DNA from: Myxococcales bacterium | GTDB taxonomy: Bacteria > Myxococcota > UBA796 > SXON01 | Reading direction: 5' to 3' | Assembly (NCBI GenBank): GCA_009692585.1 | Contig: SHYX01000014.1 | Span: 1-64,000 of the forward strand | DNA length: 64,000 bases | Shown: in pieces, positions 57,362 through 64,000 of the stretch | How the letters are laid out: every line of letters starts with the position of its first letter | Numbering within the stretch: position 1 is the first letter of the stretch | Made by a program: the position numbers and the translations under genes | The notes under the pieces: generated by a model | What the model saw: only the letters and a program-made list of their open reading frames with translations | Told to the model about the DNA's origin: nothing | Database searches by the model: none

Positions 57362-59731
57362 TCAGGCGGGCGCCCGCTCCTTCCGCCCCTGAAGCCGCGC
57401 CACGTCCTGGAAATGATCCAGCCTGGCCGCGCAGAGCTGGAGCACGTCGTCCAGCGGGCGGCCGAGGAGCAGCTCTACCCCGTCCGCGACGTGCGCCACC
57501 GAGTACAAGTGGAAGCGCCCGGCGGCACAGGCCTGAACGACGTTTTCGTCGAGGCACAAATCCGGGACGTTGCTCTCGGGAATGACGACACCTTGATTCC
57601 CGGTCAGACCGAGCGCGGTACAAACCGCAAAGAAACCTTCGATCTTCTCATTGATACCCCCGACTGACTGAACATCGCCGAACTGGTTCACCGAGCCCGT
57701 CACCGCGATGGCCTGATTGATCGGCACGTCGGACAACGCCGACAACAACGCGTAGAGCTCGGTGGTGCTGGCGCTGTCGCCATCGACACGGCCGTAGGAC
57801 TGCTCGAACGCGAGCCCAGCCACGAACGCGAAGGTGCGCGTCTGCCCCAGGTGGGTTCGCAGCCACCCGGTTAGAATCTGGACGCCCTTGTCGTGACTGC
57901 GGCCGGAGAGTCCGACCTCGCGCTCGATGCTCCCGATGCCAGAACGGCCCGCGCCGACGGTCGCGGAGATGCGCATCGGCCTGCCGAAGTCGTGACCGCC
58001 GACATGGTAGACGACCAGCGCGTTGATGCGCCCGACGGCGTGCCCGACGACGTCGAGCTTCACCACGCCGCGCTCGATGATCTCGAGGGTGCGCCGCTCC
58101 GCGAGGCCGTCCCGATAGCGCCGCGCCGAGAGCGCTGCGGCGACGTGGCGCGGGTGGGCCAGTCCAGGACCGTCGATGACCGCCTCGCACGCGGCCTCGC
58201 GCAGTAGATCGGCAACGGTGCCCATCTGGGTGGTGATCCGGTCGCCCCGCCCCGGTTGCCGTACGGCCCAGCGGAGCACCTCGCCGAGCGCGTCGCGCGT
58301 GAAGTGAGGCAGGCCCTCGGCGCGCACCACCCGGCCACAGAAGCGACCATAGTCCTCCAGGACCTCGGCGGTGATCGCCGCGTCCTCCTCGAACTCGGCC
58401 TTGATCTTGAACAGGTTCCGAAAGTCAGGATCCCCGTAGTAGAGCGCGGCGAACACCCCCGGTTCACCAGCCAGGATCACCTTGAGATCGACCGGAATCG
58501 GGTCGGGACGCAGCCCGGTGGGACCGGCGCCCTGCCCTTCAGGATTCTGAACATCCACCTCGCCGCTCAACAGCGCCCGCTTGAGCACCTTCCAGACGCC
58601 GGGCTCCGCGAGAAGATCGGCCGCGTTCAGCAGGATCCAGCCGCCGTCCGCATCGAGCAGCGCGCCGGTTCGAATCGAGCGGTGGTCGATCGCCCCGGGC
58701 TCGCCCTCCAAGCCGCCGAGGAGTTGGGGCCACGTCGGGTTGGTGACCGAGACGATCGACGCGCGGCGGGAACGTCGCCCGAGGTGGACGAGATTGGCAC
58801 TGAACGAGGAAAAGAGCTCCTCGTGGTCGGGTTCTTCGGTGTCGAACCACTCCGGCGACTCCACCAACTCGTCCAGGAGCTCTCCGAGCCAGCCCCGCGC
58901 CGCCGGCCAGCGCCGGGCGACGTCCCGGAACATCGTCGTCAGTCCGCTTCGCACGGCCTCGGCCTCGGCCTCGCGCACGGATCGAAGCGTGCCAAGGAGG
59001 TTGGAGCGGGCCGCGTCCAGGGCCGCGGCGAGCTCCGCTTCCAGACCATTCCATTCTTCGGTGAATGCGCTTACATCCTTAGGAATATCTATATCCCCCG
59101 CTTCCCAGTGGACCTGGAGCTCGGCGCGGGTCAGCAGGCGGGGTTCGTCATCCTCGTCGTCCTCGGGCGGCGCCCGCCACAAGACGCCCGGTGCACCGCC
59201 CTCCTCGTCGTCGACGGCGGCGAGCACAAAACCGAGCGACTCCGCGCGCTCTTCCAACGCCACCATCGCCTTGTGTTGGGCCACCTCGGCATCGCGTCGA
59301 TATTTTCCCCGACGAATGCGAATCTCATCGCGATTGAGAATGCGCGGCACATCCTCGACCAGCAGCGCCGCGAGGCGCAGCAACTCCTTGCGAAACGCGA
59401 GCCCCCGCCCGGGAGTGAACTGCAACAGGCGGGGGCGCGTCGGATCGACGAAGCTGCGCACGTAGACGTAGTCGCGGGCGGCACGCCGCGGCGGAGCCAG
59501 CTCCGTCAGAATACGACCGATGCTGCCCAGCCGCCCGGCGGAGCGCGGACCGGCGACAAATACGTTGAATCCGGGGCCGCGGAGCGCCACCGCGCGCCGG
59601 ATGGCGGCAATGGCCGGGTCCTGCCCGATGAAGCTCTCCAGCGGCTTGACGTCCGCGGTGCTTTCGAACTTGAGCGAAGAACTGGGCAGCCGCCACGTGA
59701 GTGTGTCGACAGGGAGGGGTCGGGCGGGCAT
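57362..59731 (-). CDS. LonH/YcbZ-type (AAA_32) ATP-dependent protease
   Basis: 789 residues from the ATG at 59731. N-terminal degenerate AAA region ('GFNVFVAGPRSAGRLGSIGRIL', a Walker A with the usual Lys missing, as common in this family), a long helical insert, an AAA core ('DGGWILLNAADLLAEPGVWKVLKRAL', 'VPVDLKVILAGEP' type) and a C-terminal Lon peptidase domain with Ser653 in 'VDGDSAS' and Lys696 in 'GGINEKIEGF', 43 residues apart as in E. coli Lon. Role: regulated proteolysis in the cytoplasm. Its start is only 21 bases from the divergent RluA-type gene, so promoters must overlap coding sequence. Confidence 0.9.
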   Translation of the reverse strand: MPARPLPVDTLTWRLPSSSLKFESTADVKPLESFIGQDPAIAAIRRAVALRGPGFNVFVAGPRSAGRLGSIGRILTELAPPRRAARDYVYVRSFVDPTRPRLLQFTPGRGLAFRKELLRLAALLVEDVPRILNRDEIRIRRGKYRRDAEVAQHKAMVALEERAESLGFVLAAVDDEEGGAPGVLWRAPPEDDEDDEPRLLTRAELQVHWEAGDIDIPKDVSAFTEEWNGLEAELAAALDAARSNLLGTLRSVREAEAEAVRSGLTTMFRDVARRWPAARGWLGELLDELVESPEWFDTEEPDHEELFSSFSANLVHLGRRSRRASIVSVTNPTWPQLLGGLEGEPGAIDHRSIRTGALLDADGGWILLNAADLLAEPGVWKVLKRALLSGEVDVQNPEGQGAGPTGLRPDPIPVDLKVILAGEPGVFAALYYGDPDFRNLFKIKAEFEEDAAITAEVLEDYGRFCGRVVRAEGLPHFTRDALGEVLRWAVRQPGRGDRITTQMGTVADLLREAACEAVIDGPGLAHPRHVAAALSARRYRDGLAERRTLEIIERGVVKLDVVGHAVGRINALVVYHVGGHDFGRPMRISATVGAGRSGIGSIEREVGLSGRSHDKGVQILTGWLRTHLGQTRTFAFVAGLAFEQSYGRVDGDSASTTELYALLSALSDVPINQAIAVTGSVNQFGDVQSVGGINEKIEGFFAVCTALGLTGNQGVVIPESNVPDLCLDENVVQACAAGRFHLYSVAHVADGVELLLGRPLDDVLQLCAARLDHFQDVARLQGRKERAPA

Positions 59732-59752
59732 GTCGCGGCTATGTAACGGGAC

Positions 59753-60376
59753 GTGCCGCCCGTGCTCTACCAGGACCGACACCTGACGGTTTTCGACAAG
59801 CCTGCCGGACTCCCCACGATCCCGTCCCGCGGCGGAGGGCCGAGCCTGGCCACCCAGACCGGGCTCCTCCTCTGTCACCGACTGGACGCCGAGACGACCG
59901 GAGTCATCGTGATGGCGCGGACCGCGGCGGGGCAGCGACTGGTCAGCGCCGCCTTCGAGGCGCGCCGCGTCGAGAAGCTCTACCTCGCGGTCTGCACCGG
60001 CGAGCTGGCCGACAGCGGGGTCTGTACGGTCCCTCTCGGTGAGTGGCGGCGCGGACGGGTGCAGATCGGCCAGGGGAGGTCCGCCGAGACGGCCTGGACC
60101 GTGCGGTCGCGGGGACGCGGCCGGCTGCTCGTCGAGGCGCGTCCCCGCACGGGTCGCACCCATCAGGTGCGCGCCCACCTGGCAGACAGCGGCGCACCGC
60201 TCCTGGGTGACGACGCGTACGGCGGCGAGGCCGGGCACCCCCTGGCGCTGCACGCGTGGCGGTTGATTCTGCCGTGGCCCGGGGCAAACGACCGGCTGGT
60301 GCTCGTGGCCGCCCCTCCCCCCGCGCTCGAGGACGCCTGGGGCGAATCGCTCGCCGCGTTGGCGCCGGCACCGTGA
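59753..60376 (+). CDS. RluA-family RNA pseudouridine synthase
   Basis: 207 residues, GTG start. Motif II 'CHRLDAETTGVIVMART' with catalytic Asp45, 'LYLAVCTGEL' and 'EARPRTGRTHQVRAHLADSGAPLLGDDAYGG' are diagnostic of RluA/RluC/RluD-type enzymes. No S4 domain, so it is the short RluA/TruC-like type acting on rRNA or tRNA; the exact uridine is not predictable. The stop overlaps the start of the next lipoprotein gene (GTGA). Confidence 0.93.
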   Translation: MPPVLYQDRHLTVFDKPAGLPTIPSRGGGPSLATQTGLLLCHRLDAETTGVIVMARTAAGQRLVSAAFEARRVEKLYLAVCTGELADSGVCTVPLGEWRRGRVQIGQGRSAETAWTVRSRGRGRLLVEARPRTGRTHQVRAHLADSGAPLLGDDAYGGEAGHPLALHAWRLILPWPGANDRLVLVAAPPPALEDAWGESLAALAPAP

Positions 60377-61560
60377 TCCTGGCCCTCCTCGCCGGGTGCG
60401 CAGGCGAGCCCGGCACGACATCTGCATGCCTCGCCCCAGCCAAGGACGAGGCCTCCGTCGTCCCCATCCACCTCAAAGGCGCGCCGGGCCTGCTGGAGGC
60501 TGACCTCCGATTCCCCAACTCCCGCGGTCGCCCGCTTCCCGTCGTCGTCCAGGTGTTCGGTGGCTGGGACGACGAGTTGCCCGTAGAGGAGATCGGACCG
60601 CACGACGCGCTCGAACTGCGGTTCGCCCTGGCCGGCTCCTCGTGGGCGTCAGGCGAGGCCGACGTCCGCGGCCCCATCGCCAGGTCGGCGGTGGCCGCGG
60701 CCCTGGCCTATGCCCACGGCGACACCGAGGACGACGATGGCTGCCGCCTCACCGACCGGGTGCCGGACGCTGAGCCGTCGACGCTCATCCTCCTCGGCCT
60801 GAGCAACGGTGGCAATCTCGCCATGGCGACGTTGGCCGACGCCACGCTCAGCCTCCCGGAGCCGATCGCGGTCATCCTCTGGGAGACGCCCGTCGGTCCG
60901 CAGCTGATCAACATCGAACACCGCAACGCGAGCGAACTCTATACGCCAGGCAGCTGTAACCTCGACGGCAGCGGCCTCCACTGCCCGTTCGCCTCCGCGG
61001 GGCAGCTCAACGCGGAGGGAATGCTGTGCTTCGACACCGATGGCGACGGAGGCTGTAGCGAGGATGAAGCTGCCCACACGCCGCGCAGCGATCCGGCCAC
61101 CGGGCGCCTGGTCACGTCTCCGGAGCTGCTCGCCGCGGCCGGTGCGCTCGGTCCGCTCCCCGACGCGTGGGATACCGCGGCCGAGAGCGCCACGTTCTGG
61201 GCCGAGCGCGACGCGCTTCTGGCGGTCCCGGCCGTCCTGGCGCGTTTCCCGAACCTGGCGTTCCTCCTGCTCGCGAGCGAGACCGACCACATCCTCACCG
61301 GGCTTCACGATCACCCCCACGTCTATGCTCTCGGCCAGACTCTACAGGACGCGGACGCCCGCTGGGTTCGAGTCAATCCCGGAACGCGGTGGACCGGCCA
61401 AACCGAGGAGAACGCCGTCGGGTTGCCGCTGCGGCTCGGCAGCACCGCCGCCTGGCTCTACTCCGAGGTGGCTGAGGAGCCGCTCGCCGGCCCGATCGGG
61501 GCGGCCGTCAACGAGCTCTCGACCCGCCACCGGACGGCCGACTGGGTCACAGAATGGTGA
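60373..61560 (+). CDS. alpha/beta-hydrolase-like lipoprotein
   Basis: 395 residues, GTG start in a GTGA overlap with the pseudouridine synthase. Signal 'MILALLAGCAGEPG' with lipobox AGC. An alpha/beta-hydrolase fold is suggested by strand 'LPVVVQVFGGWDDE', nucleophile elbow 'LILLGLSNGGNLAMATLA' (GxSxG) and a late 'LLLASETDHILTGLHDHPHV' (acid and His region). It also has an EF-like 'DTDGDGGCSEDEA' stretch that may bind calcium. Extracellular esterase or peptidase; substrate unknown. Confidence 0.76.
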   Translation: MILALLAGCAGEPGTTSACLAPAKDEASVVPIHLKGAPGLLEADLRFPNSRGRPLPVVVQVFGGWDDELPVEEIGPHDALELRFALAGSSWASGEADVRGPIARSAVAAALAYAHGDTEDDDGCRLTDRVPDAEPSTLILLGLSNGGNLAMATLADATLSLPEPIAVILWETPVGPQLINIEHRNASELYTPGSCNLDGSGLHCPFASAGQLNAEGMLCFDTDGDGGCSEDEAAHTPRSDPATGRLVTSPELLAAAGALGPLPDAWDTAAESATFWAERDALLAVPAVLARFPNLAFLLLASETDHILTGLHDHPHVYALGQTLQDADARWVRVNPGTRWTGQTEENAVGLPLRLGSTAAWLYSEVAEEPLAGPIGAAVNELSTRHRTADWVTEW

Positions 61561-61751
61561 CTTTCGGTCACGCGCTCGCTCGCCGCGCGACGGATCACTT
61601 GCGGGAGGCGGCATCCGATCCTATGATTCACCCAACATTCGGAATCGGTCCCCCCCGACCCAGCTTCGAACCGGCACGTCAAGCGTCTCCTCCATCTCTT
61701 GCGGTCAGGGCCAGGCGGGGGGGACTCTCCGGGGCAAGCGCACCGAGCCGT

Positions 61752-62123
61752 TCAGCGGCAGCCTTGTTTTTTCAGGTGCGGCCGTTTGGTGACGGTGTCG
61801 CACTGGCCGCGAAAGGTCTTGTCTTCGATCTTCTTGCAAAGCGTGTCGGTGGCCGCAACGCAACTGGCTCGTACCGCCTCGAGGTAGACGAAGTCACGCT
61901 GTAGCGGGTCCTCGATCCGCGCCTCGGTGAACTCCACGCCCAACCGGGAATCCTTCGCAAAGGTGGCGAGCGCCACCTTGACCATGCAGTCCTTCCTCTT
62001 CCCGCTGGCGAGGACCAACGCACAATCCGACTCCTCGGTCGGGCTGGCGGGAGCGCGGGTCAGGAGCAACCCGGCGACGGCGACGACCAGCAGCACCGCG
62101 GCGACGACGAGCTTGGAGCGCAT
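61752..62123 (-). CDS. small anchored envelope protein with conserved cysteines
   Basis: 123 residues. One N-terminal hydrophobic helix ('LVVAAVLLVVAVAGLLLTRAP') acts as signal or anchor. The rest is basic/helical with six cysteines ('SDCALVLASGKRKDCMVKVALATFAKDSRLGVEFTEARI', 'ASCVAATDTLCKKIEDKTFRGQCDTVTKR', 'KKQGC') that could form three disulfides. No family recognised. The 190 bases downstream to 61561 hold nothing identifiable. Divergent from the HEAT-like gene by 38 bases. Confidence 0.65.
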   Translation of the reverse strand: MRSKLVVAAVLLVVAVAGLLLTRAPASPTEESDCALVLASGKRKDCMVKVALATFAKDSRLGVEFTEARIEDPLQRDFVYLEAVRASCVAATDTLCKKIEDKTFRGQCDTVTKRPHLKKQGCR

Positions 62124-62161
62124 GGCGGTGACGTATCGCGGGGAGGTGCTACGATCCGCAC

Positions 62162-62953
62162 ATGCCGCGAGTGCATCCCGGTCTGCTCTCTCGGCTCGCC
62201 GCGTACCGCGCGGATCCTGCCGACGCCGACACGCTGCTGGACGCCTGGCAGCGACGCTTCGGGGCTGTCGGCGACGCCGCCCTCCGCCGAACGGTGCTCC
62301 GCGAGGGTCTCAACAGCTTCGATGACGCCTCGCTGATCGCGGTGCTCCACCAACTCGACACCCGCGCCCGCGCTGGCCGAGGAGACGCGCGCTGGATGTT
62401 GACGGAGTTGGCGATCAACCCGGGCGTCATCCAGGACCTGCCGTATCAGCGGCGGACCGAGCTCTACGCCGCGGCGCGAGCCTTGGACTTTCGCGAGGTG
62501 GCGCTTCGCTTCCTGGGCGATCGCCCGTCCGCGCGCACCGACGGCTCGGCCGACAACCCGCACCTGGACAAGGCGTCCGGCATCCGGAAGACGGCGGCAC
62601 GGGCCCGGGACCGAAACCTGATCGACCGACTCCTGCACGACCGCGATCCGGGCGTAATCCGAGGCCTGCTGGACAACGCCCGCCTCGTCGAGCGCGATGC
62701 CGTGAAGATCGCGGCGCTACGGCCAACGGCCCCCGCGGTCCTGCAGGAGCTCGCTCGCCACCCGCGATGGTCGAGGAACTACCGGGTGCGCAAGGCGCTG
62801 GCGTTCAACCCGTGCACCCCCACGTCGCTCGCCCGCCAACTCGTCCGGACCCTGCTCCATCAAGACCTGCGCGCGCTGCGCGACACCGGCACCGTGGACA
62901 GCGAACTGCGCGCCGAGGCCGCGCTGCTCCTGGCCCGACCGCCGCTTATCTGA
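62162..62953 (+). CDS. HEAT-like helical repeat protein, unknown function
   Basis: 263 residues, no signal peptide, Arg/Ala/Leu-rich helices throughout. The C-terminal part shows repeats of ~30 residues ('DRLLHDRDPGVIRGLLDNARLVERDAVKIAALRPTAPAVLQELARHPRWSRNYRVRKALAFNPCTPTSLARQLV'), with the 'a..R.....vl..la.n....' pattern of leucine-rich-variant/HEAT repeats found in short deltaproteobacterial proteins. Likely a cytoplasmic scaffold. Converges on tatA, overlapping it by eight bases. Confidence 0.7.
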   Translation: MPRVHPGLLSRLAAYRADPADADTLLDAWQRRFGAVGDAALRRTVLREGLNSFDDASLIAVLHQLDTRARAGRGDARWMLTELAINPGVIQDLPYQRRTELYAAARALDFREVALRFLGDRPSARTDGSADNPHLDKASGIRKTAARARDRNLIDRLLHDRDPGVIRGLLDNARLVERDAVKIAALRPTAPAVLQELARHPRWSRNYRVRKALAFNPCTPTSLARQLVRTLLHQDLRALRDTGTVDSELRAEAALLLARPPLI

Positions 62954-63230
62954 CTTCTTTGTCGGACGAGTGCGCCTTCGCCTCGTCCGGGTCCCCATCG
63001 AGGTCATCGCTCGCAGCGAGCCGCTTCTTTTTTTCTTCCCGCTTCTGCAACCGGGCCGCCTTCTCTTCCTCGGACTCGCCAGCGTCGTCGACGTCGCCCT
63101 TGCCCTCGGATGCGTCCTTGAACGCCCGGATGCCCTTCCCGGCCTGGCGAAAGATGTCCGGAAGCTTGCCCGCGCCGAAAACAATCAGCACGAGCAAAAG
63201 AATTACGCCCCATTCCCAGCCGCCCATCAT
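62946..63230 (-). CDS. tatA: twin-arginine translocase subunit TatA
   Basis: 94 residues. 'WEWGVILLLVLIVFGAGKLPDIFRQAGKGIRAFKDA' is the TatA/TatE signature: short N-terminal TM helix, FGAGKLP hinge and amphipathic helix. The charged tail (Glu/Asp/Lys) is typical. It builds the Tat pore in the inner membrane. tatB/tatC are not adjacent. Overlaps the convergent HEAT-like gene by eight bases. Confidence 0.94.
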   Translation of the reverse strand: MMGGWEWGVILLLVLIVFGAGKLPDIFRQAGKGIRAFKDASEGKGDVDDAGESEEEKAARLQKREEKKKRLAASDDLDGDPDEAKAHSSDKEVR

Positions 63231-63292
63231 GACCGTTCACTCCGACCGGCAACCTCTATCCACGCGAGGGTCCCTGCGCCCGCCCGCGACCA

Positions 63293-64000
63293 TCAGCGCC
63301 GACGTCCCCGGCGGAGAAGGGCCGCCAGAACCCACACGCTTGCGGCGGCCGGCACCACGCCGCTCGAGCTCGAACAACCACAGCCAGACGCCGCGCACAT
63401 GCAGTCGGTGTCGCCAGCGGCGCGGTCGCCGGAGTCGACCTCCCCGGTGTCCGCGGTGTCCCCCGTGTCCTCCGGGAGCGCCCACGGATCTGGACAGGTG
63501 CGGGGTCTGGGCGGGCCCAACTGGGTGTCGGTGACGGCGGCGCCGATCGTCTTAAGCCCGCTGCCCGGGTCGGTCTGGCTGTACCACATGGCCCACCCGT
63601 CGCCGGCGTGGAGCACATCCCAGTGGTTGAGCAGACCGTAGTCGAGGGTGCCCGCGGACAGCGGACTTCCGGGCGATACCGCCCAGCTCGTGCCGTTGGC
63701 CGAGCCCGCGACCGCCAGACTGCGGGTGAACGGCGGCAGCGTGTCGCCACCGAAGACCACGGAAAGGGGCTCGGCGTCGAGCTCATCACAGGCAAGGCTC
63801 GGTCCGTGCACCCAGTTGGTCGCCCACGGGCCCACCGCGTCGTGGTCGAGCATCAGCGTGGGGGCTGACCACTGACCGCCGGCGACGGCTCGAGAGATGA
63901 GCATGACATTCGGGTGCTCCGTGTACGCGAGCAGCAGGACCCCGTTGAGCACCGCGGCCGAGGCCAGACCGATCGACGACGTCTCGAAGGCGACCAGAGT
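63293..64000 (-). CDS. surface protein with MYXO-CTERM-like tail (5' end outside window)
   Basis: At least 235 residues; the frame stays open to the window edge, so the N-terminus is missing. The visible part is beta-rich with repeats resembling a propeller or sialidase-like fold ('GGQWSAPTLMLDHDA', 'GDGWAMWYSQTDPGSGLKTIGAAVTD'). An Asp/Thr/Gly linker ('PEDTGDTADTGEVDSGD') leads to 'CMCAASGCGCSSS', a hydrophobic helix and a final 'LLRRGRRR'. Cys-rich motif, helix and Arg cluster match the MYXO-CTERM sorting signal, which directs surface anchoring in Myxococcota. Confidence 0.8.
   Translation of the reverse strand, partial: TLVAFETSSIGLASAAVLNGVLLLAYTEHPNVMLISRAVAGGQWSAPTLMLDHDAVGPWATNWVHGPSLACDELDAEPLSVVFGGDTLPPFTRSLAVAGSANGTSWAVSPGSPLSAGTLDYGLLNHWDVLHAGDGWAMWYSQTDPGSGLKTIGAAVTDTQLGPPRPRTCPDPWALPEDTGDTADTGEVDSGDRAAGDTDCMCAASGCGCSSSSGVVPAAASVWVLAALLRRGRRR

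Noticed and set aside
59732..60427. N-terminal extension of the Lon-type protein to 1021 residues
   Set aside because: The extension is antisense to the RluA-type synthase and has no domain; the ATG at 59731 begins the family-like sequence.

Overview
The window looks like chromosome from a high-GC, flagellated, Gram-negative bacterium of the Myxococcota or a related deltaproteobacterial lineage. This rests on the very strong third-position GC bias and the frequent GTG/TTG starts with 1-, 4- or 8-base overlaps. It also rests on the many small lipoproteins with Asp/Thr/Gly-rich 'DSGDTADT'-type linkers, a C-terminal MYXO-CTERM-like tail at 63.3 kb, choice-of-anchor-D repeats, caspase-like proteins and a complete moxR-bat operon. 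No species can be named from the sequence alone.

Layout. 0-9.5 kb is mostly plus strand: a small membrane protein whose DUF2934-like tail is frame-broken, a hot-dog thioesterase coupled to a PlsB-like acyltransferase, a tRNA-Arg(CCU), a PHP-domain lipoprotein, a propeller-like lipoprotein, a secreted ComEC-type metallo-beta-lactamase with DUF3006 and ComEA-like partners, a thioredoxin-like lipoprotein and a GNAT acetyltransferase. 9.5-12.5 kb (minus) is an NtrC-type two-component pair with two matching palindromes between the genes. 12.6-15.6 kb (plus) is parvulin lipoprotein-surA-pdxA. 15.5-17.7 kb (minus) is a lipoprotein cluster reshaped by a ~550-bp direct duplication that left a decapitated thioredoxin-like gene. 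17.7-20.4 kb holds hflX, a DUF423 protein and an HD hydrolase, followed by a plus-strand GAF protein.

21.4-34.4 kb is a late flagellar cluster, all on the minus strand: flgBC-fliE; fliD-fliS-(fliT-like)-barrel-TPR-HDOD; two short flagellins; flgM-flgN-flgK-flgL; and a flgJ rod-binding domain fused to an M23 peptidase. Five transcription units are preceded by the same motif, TCAA-N15/16-NCCGA, which resembles a FliA (sigma-28) promoter; a sixth has a weaker version. Next come a B12-radical SAM protein, a small lipoprotein and a seven-gene moxR-DUF58-DUF4381-like-batA-batBC-batD-batE operon. batE ends inside a dispersed palindromic repeat that recurs at 54.3-54.6 kb.

44.5-50.0 kb is a chaperone block: dnaK-dnaJ (minus) divergent from groES-groEL (plus), with a strong intrinsic terminator in the gap that may end an unannotated small transcript. 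50.0-54.3 kb is lnt followed by a tightly overlapping ECF sigma - membrane anti-sigma-like - caspase/PEGA/barrel operon, the most intriguing functional unit here. 54.6-64 kb holds a choice-of-anchor-D lipoprotein, a secreted zinc phospholipase C/S1-P1-nuclease-like protein, a LonH/YcbZ-type protease divergent from an RluA-type pseudouridine synthase, an alpha/beta-hydrolase lipoprotein, a HEAT-like protein, tatA and the 3' part of a surface-sorted protein that runs off the window.

Almost every base is coding. The only non-coding stretch over 300 bases is the dnaK-groES gap; the break near 468-764 contains the broken DUF2934 tail. No CRISPR array, rRNA, integrase or transposase was seen.
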